DNA of 64,000 bases. Origin: Nitrosospira multiformis. Lineage in GTDB: Bacteria > Pseudomonadota > Gammaproteobacteria > Burkholderiales > Nitrosomonadaceae. Every line of letters begins with the position of its first letter. Positions within the stretch are counted from its first letter, which is position 1. Shown one piece after another: positions 47,075 through 56,943 of this stretch. The notes below the pieces were generated by a model. The model did not search any database, was not told the DNA's origin, and was given only the letters and a program-made list of their open reading frames with translations. The translations under genes and the position numbers were made by a program. Where the stretch lies: positions 62,001-126,000 of the forward strand of contig NZ_FOCT01000002.1 of the NCBI RefSeq assembly GCF_900110185.1. Reading direction: 5' to 3'.

Positions 47075-47593
47075 ATGCGAAAAATCCTTCCATCACTACT
47101 GTTATTCATGGTTTCGGTGGGCTATGCGGCAGAACCCCCCATAAGGCCCGGCTTATGGGAAATAACGACGACGTCGATGCTATTGGCCCTGGTGCCACGG
47201 ATTCCGCCTGAACAAATGCAGCAGCTGACGAATCTGGCGAAGCAATATGGACTGGATTTACCGCAAATCGAGAATGGAGCGGCCACCTCCAGAATCTGCA
47301 TCACTCAGGAAATGGCGGATCAGGAGATTCCTTCCTATTTGCACGTTCACGAAGCGGGATGCAGCATCAAGAATGCCATCCGCACCGAGAATGACTACAA
47401 GATGGATCTCGTCTGCACCAATCCTCAATTGCAGGGCAAGGGGCGAGCCGAGGGTTCGTTTACGACACCGGAAAGTTTCTCGGGATGGACCGTGTTTACC
47501 GGCACAATGCAAAACACTCCCGTCAATGAGCACGCGGATACTACGGGACGCTGGCTCAGCGCGAATTGCGGCAAGGTAAAATCACCGCAGTGA
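47075..47593 (+). CDS. DUF3617 periplasmic protein
   Basis: A 172-residue exported protein: signal peptide MRKILPSLLLFMVSVGYAAE with cleavage after YAA, then RPGLWEITTTSM, the DUF3617 opening, and later CITQEMADQ, GCSIKNAIRTENDYKMDLVC and ANCGKVKSPQ with paired cysteines. DUF3617 proteins are small periplasmic proteins of unknown function common in betaproteobacteria. It stands alone at the right edge of the accessory block, convergent with mpl. Confidence 0.88.
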   Translation: MRKILPSLLLFMVSVGYAAEPPIRPGLWEITTTSMLLALVPRIPPEQMQQLTNLAKQYGLDLPQIENGAATSRICITQEMADQEIPSYLHVHEAGCSIKNAIRTENDYKMDLVCTNPQLQGKGRAEGSFTTPESFSGWTVFTGTMQNTPVNEHADTTGRWLSANCGKVKSPQ

Positions 47594-47652
47594 TTGTCAA
47601 TCCGGTTCCTGTCCTGCCATATCTGTCTGCCTGACTGGCGGCAGCTTAACCC

Positions 47653-49023
47653 TTACCCACTGGCAACTTCGTCTGCTGCAACTGCAGCCATCCTTTTGAG
47701 GAGTTTTTCGTGAATACCCCCGAAACCGGCATTGCTCATGACGAGTACATGGTCGCCTGGTTGGGCGTATGCCGTAATCGCGGCTATCAATTGTTCCAGC
47801 TCTTCAAAGGCAACCGCTTTTTCGCCCAGCGGAAGCAGCGCTTGTGGCAAATCCCAGCCCAGGTTGGCGGCGTAGCAGAACACCACGTCCGCCCCTGTCA
47901 GGCTGTCTGCCAGACTTTCTTTCCACACGCCCATTTTCATGGTATTCGAGCGTGGCTCAAGCACGGCAATGATGCGCGCTTCCTTCACCCTGCTGCGCAA
48001 TCCATCGATCGTTGTCCGAATCGCTGTCGGGTGATGGGCAAAATCGTCATAGACCGTGATGTCCCTCGTTACGCCCCTTACTTCCATGCGGCGCTTGACA
48101 TTCCTGAATTCCGCCAGTGCGGCAATGCCTGTCTTTACCGGTACACCGGCGTGACGAGCAGCAGCCAGTGCGGCGAGTGCATTCATCCGGTTGTGCTTTC
48201 CCAGCAATTCCCATAGCAGCGTTCCCTGAGATTCACCCAAAAAGGATACGGCAACTGCACCATCCGTGAGGACGTTTGCCTCCCACCCGTTAGCGACGCC
48301 TATCCTTTCGACGGGTGTCCAGCATCCCTTCCGCAAGACCCGCTCCAGATTCTCTTCCTGGCCATTGCTGATGATAAGACCCTTGCCGGGAACGACACGC
48401 ACGAGATGGTGAAACTGCTGCTCGATCTCCTCCAGATTCCTGAAAATATCTGCATGATCGTATTCCAGGTTATTGAGAATGGCTGTTCTTGGATGAAAAT
48501 GGACAAACTTGGAACGCTTGTCAAAAAAAGCCGTGTCGTATTCATCGGCTTCAATGACGAAAAAACCGGAAACCCCCAATCTGGCCGAGATTCCGAAGTT
48601 CTGTGGTATGCCGCCAATGAGGAATCCGGGTTCCATTCCGGCATATTCGAGAATCCACGCCAGCATGGAACTGGTTGTGGTTTTGCCATGCGTCCCCGCG
48701 ACCGCAAGCACCCATTTGTCCCGCAGGACATTTTCCGAAAGCCATTGAGGACCGGAAATATAGGGCAGGTTGCGGTCCAGAATCTCTTCCATGAGGGGAT
48801 TGCCGCGGCTCACCACATTCCCTATTACGAACAGGTCAGGATTCAGCCTGGTTTGTTCCGGGGAAAATCCTTCGATCAACTCGATACCCCGCGATTTCAA
48901 TTGCGTACTCATTGGGGGATAGACTCCCGCATCGCAACCGGTAACCTTGTGACCCGCTTCCTGTGCGATTGCCGCAATGCCTCCCATGAATGTGCCGCAG
49001 ATGCCAAGGATATGAATATGCAA
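47653..49023 (-). CDS. mpl: UDP-N-acetylmuramate:L-alanyl-gamma-D-glutamyl-meso-diaminopimelate ligase
   Basis: Peptidoglycan recycling ligase that reattaches the murein tripeptide to UDP-MurNAc. The 456-residue protein starts with the Rossmann block MHIHILGICGTFMGGIAAIA, has the Mur-ligase ATP loop AGTHGKTTTSSML, YDDFAHHPTAIRTTI and EPRSNTMKMG. The start codon is TTG at 49021-49023 with AGGAG 7 bases upstream. With anmK in the same window it indicates an active wall-recycling route. Confidence 0.96.
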   Translation of the reverse strand: MHIHILGICGTFMGGIAAIAQEAGHKVTGCDAGVYPPMSTQLKSRGIELIEGFSPEQTRLNPDLFVIGNVVSRGNPLMEEILDRNLPYISGPQWLSENVLRDKWVLAVAGTHGKTTTSSMLAWILEYAGMEPGFLIGGIPQNFGISARLGVSGFFVIEADEYDTAFFDKRSKFVHFHPRTAILNNLEYDHADIFRNLEEIEQQFHHLVRVVPGKGLIISNGQEENLERVLRKGCWTPVERIGVANGWEANVLTDGAVAVSFLGESQGTLLWELLGKHNRMNALAALAAARHAGVPVKTGIAALAEFRNVKRRMEVRGVTRDITVYDDFAHHPTAIRTTIDGLRSRVKEARIIAVLEPRSNTMKMGVWKESLADSLTGADVVFCYAANLGWDLPQALLPLGEKAVAFEELEQLIAAITAYAQPGDHVLVMSNAGFGGIHEKLLKRMAAVAADEVASG

Positions 49024-49403
49024 AGCTTGCTCCTGATGTATATAAAATGAATTACGCGTCCGCCTGCTTGCGGCTAAAATATCCCCGCCCGATATGCCCG
49101 CCCGGAATTGGCCCGTTCCATCCTGTCAGCGTGCTTCGATTGTTCGTTCGACCTCTTCCCTGCTGGCTTGTCACTCTTTTTTGTTACACTTACAGCTTTT
49201 GTTTGTTTGCAGTCCACTACTGATGCCGGTTGAGCGTCGGACTGCACGCAGGAGCAGCTTCCATTTGCACGGGTGGCGCCCCCCTATTCCGCGCCCCATG
49301 CTTCCATACAGCAGCTTCCATACGGTGACGCGAGACTTATGAGCTTGAAAATAGGCATTCATCCATTTCCGGATGATATCGTTTTCAGGTTGAAGAACTT
49401 TAC
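49024..49403. other. divergent intergenic region mpl / lptD
   Basis: About 380 bases between oppositely directed genes. It contains a T-rich stretch (near 49170-49205) but no confident promoter hexamers or operator. Open frames are short and featureless. Confidence 0.4.
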
Positions 49404-52193
49404 ATGAAATTGCGTTTTATCCGTTCCGCTGGCTGGTTGTTTTTGCTGTTTTGCCTTGCCTGCAATGCGCATGCCGATCTGCCGTCTCTTTCTTCAAAGC
49501 CAGAGCAGGGACGCCCAGCCCCTTCTGGGGAGGGTGACGATAAGCCGGTGGTTATCGATACGGAAAGCATCGGGGGCCATCATGAATACGAGTCAGACAC
49601 CAGAAACGAGAGTGAATTACGCAGTCGCTCGACCATTTCAACTGATCAGATAAAAAAACCCAATCAAAAAGCGGGCCGCACCGCTAAAGATACGCCGCCC
49701 GGGCCTCAGCAGAACTATACACCATCCCCCGCAATAAAAACCGGCTCCCGGGCAGGCACCTCAGCCCAGGAATCGGAGAAGGCGGAAAATATGGTTTTAC
49801 CAGGTGGCGTGGAACGCCTTCCCGGACCTGTCGTGGAAGAAGGAGAGCCCAGGCTGCGCACCAGGACTCAGTCCGCGCCGGGCAGTTTATCCGCGCAAAA
49901 GCGCGGGGAGAAGTCCGCGAGGACACCTGCAGCGGCAGAAGCAGACCAGGACAGACCGGGGTTTGCAGAAGGCGAGCGCATTGGAGGGCACAGGGAAGAA
50001 GCAGGCGACGCAAAGCTGCGTCTTGCCGGCGAGGCTGAACCCGAGGCAATCGAGCAAAAACTGGCAGAAGTTGAAGCGGAAACGGACAAACAGCCCCCCG
50101 TGTTCGTCGTTGCGGATCGCTTGCAAGGCCACGTGGAGGAGGAAATCGAAGCGATAGGCAAGGCGGAACTGTCTGCCGGCGCTCAGTTTATTTCCGCCGA
50201 GCGGATGAAATACAACCAGGGCACCAACGATGCCGAGGCCCAAGGCAACGTTCGTGTGGAAAAGGAAGGTGACATACTGGAAGGATCCGATCTCAAATTC
50301 AATCTGCTGAGCAAAACCGGCCAGTTAAGCGAGCCCAGCTATCGTTTGAAGGATGCGAGCAGCCGCGGTTATGCGGGCATGCTCCTGTTTGAAGGCGAGA
50401 ACCAGTACCGCCTGCAGAAGGCCAATTACACCACCTGCCCTGTGGGAGACGACAGTTGGGTTCTCCAGGTGACCGACCTGAAGCTCGACAATGACAAGAA
50501 AGTGGGCACCGCCAAAAATGTGAAGCTCACCTTCAAGGAGGTGCCGATACTGTATACCCCTTGGATGAATTTCTCATACAGCGGCGAGCGCAAATCAGGA
50601 TTGCTGGCGCCGACCTACGGCACCGGCAGCAGGACCGGTCTTGAACTGGCTCTGCCCTTCTACTGGAACATCGCGCCCAACTATGACGCCACGTTCTCCG
50701 CACGCATGATGTCGAAGCGCGGCCTAGCGATCAACAACGAATTTCGCTTTCTGGGCCAAAACTCGAGCAGCAACCTGCTCGCCGACATCGTGCCTCATGA
50801 CCTGGATACGCAAACGACGCGGTGGCGCACGTCGTTCTGGCACAATCATTATCTGGGCGCTGGCTTTTCCGCTCGCCTGGATTACAACAGGGTGTCGGAT
50901 GCAACCTATTTTCGCGACTTTGGCAACAACCTGAATCTCACATCCCGCACCAACCTGCTGCAGCAGGGACTGCTGTCTTACAATCGCGGGCTGGGAGATG
51001 ACGGCACATTTAACGTAACCTCGCTTGTCCAGAGCTTCCAGACGATTCAGGACCCCCTGGCCACAATTGTCGTGCCTTACAAGCGCCTGCCGCAGGTGGG
51101 GTTGAACGCGAATAAACCGGACGTCTTCGGAACGGGAGTCGATGTCAATCTTTCTGGGAGTTGGACCAACTTCTCCCATCCCACTCTGGTCAACGGCCGC
51201 AGGATCGTGCTCTTCCCAAGCATGAGCTACCCTCTTCGCAATTCGTTCGGTTTCATCACGCCCAAGGTGGGCATGCACTACACCCGTTACAGCCTCGGGG
51301 AGGCTGCCGGCTTGTCCGATGAAAACCCCAGCCGCACCTTGCCGATATTCAGCCTCGACAGCGGCCTTGCCTTCGATCGCAAAATGTCCTTGGGCGGAGA
51401 AAGCTTTACGCAGACGCTTGAGCCGCGCGTTTTCTATGTTTACGTCCCATTCCGCGCGCAAGATCAGTTGCCGAATTTCGATTCCGCCAAGACTGACTTC
51501 AGCTTTGCCCAGATGCTGGCGGAAAACCGTTTCAGCGGGAGCGACCGTATCAATGATGCCAACCAGGTGACTTTTGCGCTGACGACCCGCCTGCTGGAAT
51601 CCAGTACCGGGAGGGAGCGTTTGCGCTTGGCTGTCGGGCATCAATTAAGCTTTATCGATCGCCGGATCACATTGGAGACCCCACAAACCATCGATCGCCG
51701 ACCTGATTTTATTGCCGCAGTGTCGGGTTTTCTTACACCCACCATCAGTACCGACACCAGCTTCCAGTTTGACCAGACGCGCCTCCTGGCGGATGTGGTC
51801 CGCTCGGGTGTGAGCTATCGTCCGGAGCCGGGTCGCGTGTTGAATTTCGGTTACCGTTTTACCCGCGATGTGCTGCATCAGGTGGATGCTTCCAGCCAAT
51901 GGCGATGGTCGGAAAGATGGCAAACGGTGGCCCGCCTGAATTACTCGTTACAGGATAAGAGAATTCTGGAAGGGCTGGCAGGAGTTGAGTATAATGCCTG
52001 CTGCTGGTCGTTGCGGTTTGTGCTTCAGCATTTGACCCTTGCTACGCAGAAATCGACCACAGCGGCTTTTTTGCAACTTGAGTTGAACGGCCTGATGCAA
52101 ATCGGATCGAACCCGTTGACCGTATTGCAACGCAGCATTCCCGGGTATATCAGGACGGGTAGCCAGGGAAGCGGCTTGATAGAAGGGCCATAG
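49404..52193 (+). CDS. lptD: LPS-assembly outer-membrane protein LptD
   Basis: Outer-membrane beta-barrel that, with LptE, inserts lipopolysaccharide. The 929-residue protein has a signal peptide (cleavage near NAHA), then an unusual Glu/Lys/Pro-rich region to about residue 230. The OstA/LptA-like jellyroll follows (VADRLQGHVEEEIEAIGKAE; AQGNVRVEKEGDILEGSDLK), then the barrel (TPWMNFSYSGERKSGLLAPT, SYRPEPGRVLNFGYRFTRD). It is longer than E. coli LptD (784) because of the N-terminal region, which contains degenerate copies of the GHxE motif at about 56-72 and 192-206. First gene of lptD-surA-pdxA-rsmA. Confidence 0.95.
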   Translation: MKLRFIRSAGWLFLLFCLACNAHADLPSLSSKPEQGRPAPSGEGDDKPVVIDTESIGGHHEYESDTRNESELRSRSTISTDQIKKPNQKAGRTAKDTPPGPQQNYTPSPAIKTGSRAGTSAQESEKAENMVLPGGVERLPGPVVEEGEPRLRTRTQSAPGSLSAQKRGEKSARTPAAAEADQDRPGFAEGERIGGHREEAGDAKLRLAGEAEPEAIEQKLAEVEAETDKQPPVFVVADRLQGHVEEEIEAIGKAELSAGAQFISAERMKYNQGTNDAEAQGNVRVEKEGDILEGSDLKFNLLSKTGQLSEPSYRLKDASSRGYAGMLLFEGENQYRLQKANYTTCPVGDDSWVLQVTDLKLDNDKKVGTAKNVKLTFKEVPILYTPWMNFSYSGERKSGLLAPTYGTGSRTGLELALPFYWNIAPNYDATFSARMMSKRGLAINNEFRFLGQNSSSNLLADIVPHDLDTQTTRWRTSFWHNHYLGAGFSARLDYNRVSDATYFRDFGNNLNLTSRTNLLQQGLLSYNRGLGDDGTFNVTSLVQSFQTIQDPLATIVVPYKRLPQVGLNANKPDVFGTGVDVNLSGSWTNFSHPTLVNGRRIVLFPSMSYPLRNSFGFITPKVGMHYTRYSLGEAAGLSDENPSRTLPIFSLDSGLAFDRKMSLGGESFTQTLEPRVFYVYVPFRAQDQLPNFDSAKTDFSFAQMLAENRFSGSDRINDANQVTFALTTRLLESSTGRERLRLAVGHQLSFIDRRITLETPQTIDRRPDFIAAVSGFLTPTISTDTSFQFDQTRLLADVVRSGVSYRPEPGRVLNFGYRFTRDVLHQVDASSQWRWSERWQTVARLNYSLQDKRILEGLAGVEYNACCWSLRFVLQHLTLATQKSTTAAFLQLELNGLMQIGSNPLTVLQRSIPGYIRTGSQGSGLIEGP

Positions 52194-52263
52194 CACCTCG
52201 CATCTATCACTGTTCGCACGTCACGATCACGCTATCTCTCCCCTATTCCAGAAGCTTATTCAC

Positions 52264-53583
52264 ATGGGCACGAAATTGTCGCGTTCCCCCTTTTCCCTTC
52301 CCCTTTTAACGCTGCTTACCGGAATGGCCATTGTCCAGCAACCGGCGTATTCGGGGGTGGAAACCATCGATCATATCGTTGCGGTTGTGAATGAGAACGT
52401 GGTTACCCGCCATGAACTGGACGAAATGCTCAGCGCCATGCTGAAACAATTGCAAAAGCAAGGCGTACAGCCTCCCCCGCCTGCTGTACTGGAAAAGCAG
52501 CTTCTGGAGCGAATAATCCTGAACCGCGTGCAACTGCAACTTGCGAACGAAACCGGACTGACCGTAAGCGACGCGGAACTCGACCAGACTTTGCGCCGTA
52601 TCGCGCAGGAAAACAAGATGTCCCTGCAGGAATTCGACAGGGCGCTGGCGGAAGACGGGGTCAGCTTCAGCAAGTTCCGTGACGAGATTCGTGATGAAAT
52701 CATCCTGGTCAGGCTGAAAGAGCGTGAGGTAAGCAATCGCGTGAGCGTGACCGAAGGGGAAGTCGATCATTTTCTGGAAACGCAGGAAGATTCGCCCAGC
52801 CAGAGCGACGAATATCGCATTGCCCATATTCTGGTGCAGGTATCCGAAGGAGCCGACCCTTTGAAACGTGATGCGGCACGGCAGCGGGCTGAAAGCGTCC
52901 TGGCAAAATTGAAGGCGGGGACCGAGTTTGCTCAGGTAGCCGCGGAGTTCTCGGATGCGCCGGATGCGATGGAAGGTGGCCTGCTTAACTGGCGCCCTGC
53001 TGCCCAACTCACAAAAAAGTTTGCCGAAATACTGACTCCAATGAAACCGGGGGAAATCACCGGGATAATTCCAAGCCCGAACGGATTTCATATCCTCAAG
53101 CTGGTCGACCGCCGCAACCAGGACACGGTAACTACTATGATAGACCAGACGCATGCGCGCCATATTCTGGTAAAAATCAGCGAACTCACCTCGGAAGCTG
53201 ATGCCCACAGACGTGTAACCGAATTGAAAGAACGTCTGGATCATGGCGGCAAGTTCGAGGAACTGGCGAAGCTTCATTCGGAAGACGCCAGCGCCCCCAC
53301 CGGGGGTGATCTCGGCTGGGTCTCGCCGGGCGATACGGTACCGGAATTTGAACAGGCCATGAGCGCTCTCAAGCCGGGAGAAATCAGCGGCCCTGTCCAA
53401 TCTCCTTTTGGATGGCATCTCATTCAAGTCATCGAGCGCCGCACTCAGGATGTAAGCCAGGAGCGAAAACGCCAGTCCGCACGCCAGGCGATCCGCGCCC
53501 GCAAAGCGGAGACGGCATTCCAGGAATGGTTGCAGCGCCTGCGGGACCGGGCGTATGTCGAGTATCGGCTGGAAGAAGGCTAG
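52264..53583 (+). CDS. surA: periplasmic chaperone / peptidyl-prolyl isomerase SurA
   Basis: Chaperone for outer-membrane protein folding, including LptD. The 439-residue protein has a signal peptide, the SurA N-domain (IDHIVAVVNENVVTRHELDE), and two parvulin domains (about 185-280, YRIAHILVQVSEGAD; about 300-400, TRARHILVKI-like QTHARHILVKISEL), with GGDLGWVSPGDTVPEFEQAM in the second. It follows lptD by 70 bases, the standard order. Confidence 0.95.
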   Translation: MGTKLSRSPFSLPLLTLLTGMAIVQQPAYSGVETIDHIVAVVNENVVTRHELDEMLSAMLKQLQKQGVQPPPPAVLEKQLLERIILNRVQLQLANETGLTVSDAELDQTLRRIAQENKMSLQEFDRALAEDGVSFSKFRDEIRDEIILVRLKEREVSNRVSVTEGEVDHFLETQEDSPSQSDEYRIAHILVQVSEGADPLKRDAARQRAESVLAKLKAGTEFAQVAAEFSDAPDAMEGGLLNWRPAAQLTKKFAEILTPMKPGEITGIIPSPNGFHILKLVDRRNQDTVTTMIDQTHARHILVKISELTSEADAHRRVTELKERLDHGGKFEELAKLHSEDASAPTGGDLGWVSPGDTVPEFEQAMSALKPGEISGPVQSPFGWHLIQVIERRTQDVSQERKRQSARQAIRARKAETAFQEWLQRLRDRAYVEYRLEEG

Positions 53584-53617
53584 GGTCTGTTAACACTTGT
53601 AATAGACGGGGCGGCCG

Positions 53618-54601
53618 ATGTTGAATAATCCCAAGCTCGCTCTCACCGCGGGGGAACCCGCTGGCATCGGTCCCGACCTGTGTGTGCAGGTCGCTCAACT
53701 GAGTTTGCCTTTCAGGCTCATTGTCATTGCCGATAGGGAATTGCTGCGGGAGCGCGCACGCTTGCTGCGACTTCCATTGGCAATAACGGACTACCCCTCC
53801 CGCACCGAATTAAGGCCGGACGAAGGGATTTTGCATGTCCTGCACATTCCCCTGGCCGAGACTGCCCCTCCCGGTAAACTCGATGCCGCTAATGCGCCCT
53901 ATGTGCTGAAGACGCTCGAGCGGGCTGTTGCCGGATGCATCAATGGCGAGTTTGATGCAATGGTAACGGCGCCGGTGCACAAAGGCATCATCAATGATGC
54001 CGGCATTTCTTTTACTGGTCACACTGAATATCTCGCGCAACTGACAAACGGCCGTCCCGTCATGATGCTCACCGGCGGCGGGATGCGGGTAACACTCGCC
54101 ACTACTCACCTGCCCCTGAAAGACGTCGCGAGTGCCATTACGAGTGATGTTTTGGAGCAGAAGCTGCGCATCATCGAGCATGATCTGGTCACTCGCTTCG
54201 GTATTCCGAAGCCACGCATCGCCGTAGCGGGCTTGAATCCTCATGCAGGGGAATCAGGTCATCTGGGCAGGGAAGAAATCGATATCATCATCCCTTCGCT
54301 CGACAAGCTGCGCGCCGAGGGGATGAATCTGATCGGCCCCCTGCCTGCCGATACACTTTTCAATCCATCGAAGCTGAAGGATTACGACTGCATATTCGCC
54401 ATGTACCACGACCAGGGGCTACCGGTGCTCAAGCACGCGAGCTTTGGCACTGCCGTCAACGTCACACTGGGCTTGCCTATCATCCGTACCTCCGTGGATC
54501 ATGGCACCGCCCTTGAATTGGCGGGAACAGGCAAAGCTGATCCGGGCAGCCTGGTGGCGGCTATCGAAATGGCGGCATCGCTGGTTGCGCATCAGCGATA
54601 A
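53618..54601 (+). CDS. pdxA: 4-hydroxythreonine-4-phosphate dehydrogenase
   Basis: Pyridoxal phosphate synthesis. The 327-residue protein starts MLNNPKLALTAGEPAGIGPD and carries the metal-binding histidines in FTGHTEYLAQL, LNPHAGESGHLG and MYHDQGLPVLKH, all PdxA signatures. ATG 53618 is 34 bases after surA. Typical length. Confidence 0.96.
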   Translation: MLNNPKLALTAGEPAGIGPDLCVQVAQLSLPFRLIVIADRELLRERARLLRLPLAITDYPSRTELRPDEGILHVLHIPLAETAPPGKLDAANAPYVLKTLERAVAGCINGEFDAMVTAPVHKGIINDAGISFTGHTEYLAQLTNGRPVMMLTGGGMRVTLATTHLPLKDVASAITSDVLEQKLRIIEHDLVTRFGIPKPRIAVAGLNPHAGESGHLGREEIDIIIPSLDKLRAEGMNLIGPLPADTLFNPSKLKDYDCIFAMYHDQGLPVLKHASFGTAVNVTLGLPIIRTSVDHGTALELAGTGKADPGSLVAAIEMAASLVAHQR

Positions 54602-54617
54602 CCCTCAATCCTGCATC

Positions 54618-54651
54618 CTCGTTCGCCTGAGCTTGCCGAAGGGTAAACGAG
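54618..54651. repeat. REP-like repeat, degenerate
   Basis: CTCGTT (54618-54623) pairs with AACGAG (54646-54651), and the interior CGCCTGAGCTTGCCGAAGGG resembles the same dispersed proteobacterial repeat as the copy at 24955-24983. It fills the pdxA-rsmA gap without breaking either gene. Confidence 0.55.
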
Positions 54652-54671
54652 CCTGCAAATTCTCATAAACC

Positions 54672-55451
54672 ATGCAGCACACTCCCCGCAAGCGCTTCGG
54701 CCAGAACTTTCTGGTTGATTCCCAAACCGTAGCCGACATTATTCGCGCCCTCCATCCCCGTCGGGAGGATGTAATGGTAGAGATCGGTCCAGGACTGGGA
54801 GCATTGACACGACCTCTACTCCAGTCACTTGAACATCTGCATGTGGTGGAGATCGACCGGGATATCGTGAAGCGGCTACGTGATGAATTTTCCGCGAAAA
54901 GGCTGACGATACATGAAGGGGATGCGCTCGAATTCGACTTCTCCAGCCTCGGTGAAAGTCTGCGGGTAGTGGGCAACCTGCCCTACAACATTTCCACTCC
55001 ACTCCTTTTCCACCTGAGCCGGTTCGCGGCGCACATCCGCGATATGCACTTCATGCTGCAGAAGGAAGTGGTCGCCCGCATGGTAGCCAAACCCTCTACT
55101 TCGGATTACGGACGGCTTTCAGTCATGCTGCAATGCCGCTTCGAAATGGAGCAGCTCTTCATCGTCTCGCCCGAATGCTTCCGCCCGCCGCCAAAAGTCG
55201 AATCGGCCGTGGTTCGCATGATTCCACTCCAGAAACCGCTGATCGAGGCGAGCCAGGAAAAATTGTTTGCGGAAATCGTTTCCGCCGCCTTCTCGCAGCG
55301 CCGCAAAACGCTGCGCAACACGTTACGCAATCATCTTACGGCGGAGGATTATCTCAAGCTGGGGATCGACTCTAATCTTCGAGCGGAAAATTTATCGATC
55401 GCACAGTATGTAGCAATCACAAACCATTTCAATGGAATCAGACTCGATTGA
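54672..55451 (+). CDS. rsmA: 16S rRNA dimethyladenosine transferase (KsgA)
   Basis: SAM-dependent dimethylation of two adjacent adenosines in helix 45 of 16S rRNA. The 259-residue protein has QHTPRKRFGQNFLVD, the SAM motif EIGPGLGALT, and NLPYNISTPLLF, the N6-adenine catalytic motif. SQRRKTLRNTLRN matches the C-terminal RNA-binding region. Last gene of the lptD unit. Confidence 0.96.
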   Translation: MQHTPRKRFGQNFLVDSQTVADIIRALHPRREDVMVEIGPGLGALTRPLLQSLEHLHVVEIDRDIVKRLRDEFSAKRLTIHEGDALEFDFSSLGESLRVVGNLPYNISTPLLFHLSRFAAHIRDMHFMLQKEVVARMVAKPSTSDYGRLSVMLQCRFEMEQLFIVSPECFRPPPKVESAVVRMIPLQKPLIEASQEKLFAEIVSAAFSQRRKTLRNTLRNHLTAEDYLKLGIDSNLRAENLSIAQYVAITNHFNGIRLD

Positions 55452-55661
55452 AGTCGAAAGTAGCAGAAGTGTTGCGCGAAATTTCTGAACCGAGATCAGA
55501 GCAAAAAGTCAATCGAACCCGTCCTATCGGTCCCCGCTTCTCGTTAATAAACGGGCAAGATACCTGTTTATAAAAATTAAATCTTTAACATGAGCATGAG
55601 TATAATCTAGCAGCCACTTCCGGGCATACAAGAAAGGCGAAAGCCTGGACTCCCCAGCTTT

Positions 55662-56288
55662 ATGAGCTTGAAACCATCGACACCGCTGACCATAGCGATA
55701 TTGCTGAGCTGTGGATTGACGCAGCTAGCATGTGCAGAGATCATCTACTCGTTTACCGATGAACATGGCGTGGTGCATTTCAGCAACGTGCCAGCGGATG
55801 AACGGTATGTCCCATTCATCGGGAGCAACGCCAACCCCGGGAAATCACGGACAGCTTCAAATAACGGGCATCCGCTGGCATCACTCAGAACGCAATATGG
55901 TTCGGTAATCAAGGAAGTCGCCCGCGCCCATGCCCTCGAAGACGCGCTGCTCCACGCCGTGGTCACTGTCGAATCGGCCTACAACCCCCGGGCAGTTTCA
56001 AAAAAGGGCGCGGCGGGCCTAATGCAACTCATGCCGGAAACTGCCCAGAGATATGGCGTAACCGATCGCTTCGATCCCGTGCAGAATCTCCATGGCGGCG
56101 CGAGATATCTCACCGAGCTGCTGAGAATGTTCAACGGAAATCTGAGCCTGACCCTGGCCGCCTACAATGCTGGCGAAAACAACGTCATCAAGTACGGAAA
56201 CCGGATTCCACCATTTCAGGAGACCAGAAATTACGTACCCAAGGTTCTCGATCTCTATCGCAGATATCAGTCAAGAACGAGGCTCTAG
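55662..56288 (+). CDS. lytic transglycosylase with N-terminal DUF4124
   Basis: Exported peptidoglycan lytic transglycosylase of 208 residues. Signal peptide with a possible lipobox (QLAC, Cys24) or ordinary cleavage, then a DUF4124-like segment (IIYSFTDEHGVVHFSNVP), then the SLT domain: HAVVTVESAYNPRAVSKKGA (catalytic Glu), GLMQLMPETAQRYGV, NLHGGARYLTELL, and AAYNAGENNV. All catalytic blocks are intact. It stands alone. The leader holds a small GAAA-loop hairpin (AGGCGAAAGCCT near 55635) whose meaning is unknown, and TATAAT at 55601-55606 could be its -10. Confidence 0.92.
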   Translation: MSLKPSTPLTIAILLSCGLTQLACAEIIYSFTDEHGVVHFSNVPADERYVPFIGSNANPGKSRTASNNGHPLASLRTQYGSVIKEVARAHALEDALLHAVVTVESAYNPRAVSKKGAAGLMQLMPETAQRYGVTDRFDPVQNLHGGARYLTELLRMFNGNLSLTLAAYNAGENNVIKYGNRIPPFQETRNYVPKVLDLYRRYQSRTRL

Positions 56289-56556
56289 GAAGGGAACCTG
56301 GGATTTTAACGGGCGGCGAAACTTAGCTCCTGGGGAAGAAGAGCGAGAGTCCGCAGGCTGGAATATTGCACCCGAGGATGTGACCCGGAACCCGGGATCT
56401 CCGTACCAACGCTATACTGCTGGATTCCGGCTTCGACGCACGCTTAGCGTACGATTTTTTGCGTTTTCTGTGACGACCCCATTCCGAAAAAGTGCTCGAC
56501 CCATTCGGCAAGGGGCTCGATAAAAGGGAAACTCTCAGGAAAACTCTCGCTTCCGT

Positions 56557-56943
56557 TTAGATGTCGCAATATACTCTAAATGACGAATATCTTCTTTCTT
56601 CAGTATCAGGCACTATTCTATCTGTCGCAAAAGTATTCAAAGCCTCTTTACAACTATTATCCTTATATAACCTTATTTTAATGCTATGTAATGCCAGCCA
56701 CATATAACTGTCGACTCCGGAATTCGTTTTTATGTTATAGCATTTGCTCCATGTATTATCAGCGCAACTGCCTTCGTGCCAGGATCCGATGATATCGATA
56801 CAATCCTTTTTCGCATAAGCAGAAAAGCGCCAAGTATGGTTTTCTCCTAAATTAGGTTTACATTCTGCTTGAACATTTGTAGTAAAAGAAATGAAACAAA
56901 GAAAACATAAAGGCCACAGATCAAATTTTGAATTTCTTTTCAT
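56557..56943 (-). CDS. small exported cysteine-containing protein, unknown
   Basis: A 128-residue frame with a signal peptide (KFDLWPLCFLCFISF, cleavage near NVQA) and a mature part with seven cysteines (ECKP, KKDCIDI, GSCADNTWSKC, DNSCKEA, VYCDI), suggesting disulfides. The sequence is clearly more AT-rich than its neighbours, which points to recent acquisition. No family is recognised. The GGAG lies almost against the ATG, so translation efficiency is uncertain. Confidence 0.6.
   Translation of the reverse strand: MKRNSKFDLWPLCFLCFISFTTNVQAECKPNLGENHTWRFSAYAKKDCIDIIGSWHEGSCADNTWSKCYNIKTNSGVDSYMWLALHSIKIRLYKDNSCKEALNTFATDRIVPDTEERRYSSFRVYCDI

Noticed and set aside
55610..55661. Possible riboswitch-like leader before the lytic transglycosylase
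   Set aside because: Only one small GAAA-loop hairpin is visible; it does not match the conserved core of c-di-GMP, SAM or other riboswitches I know.
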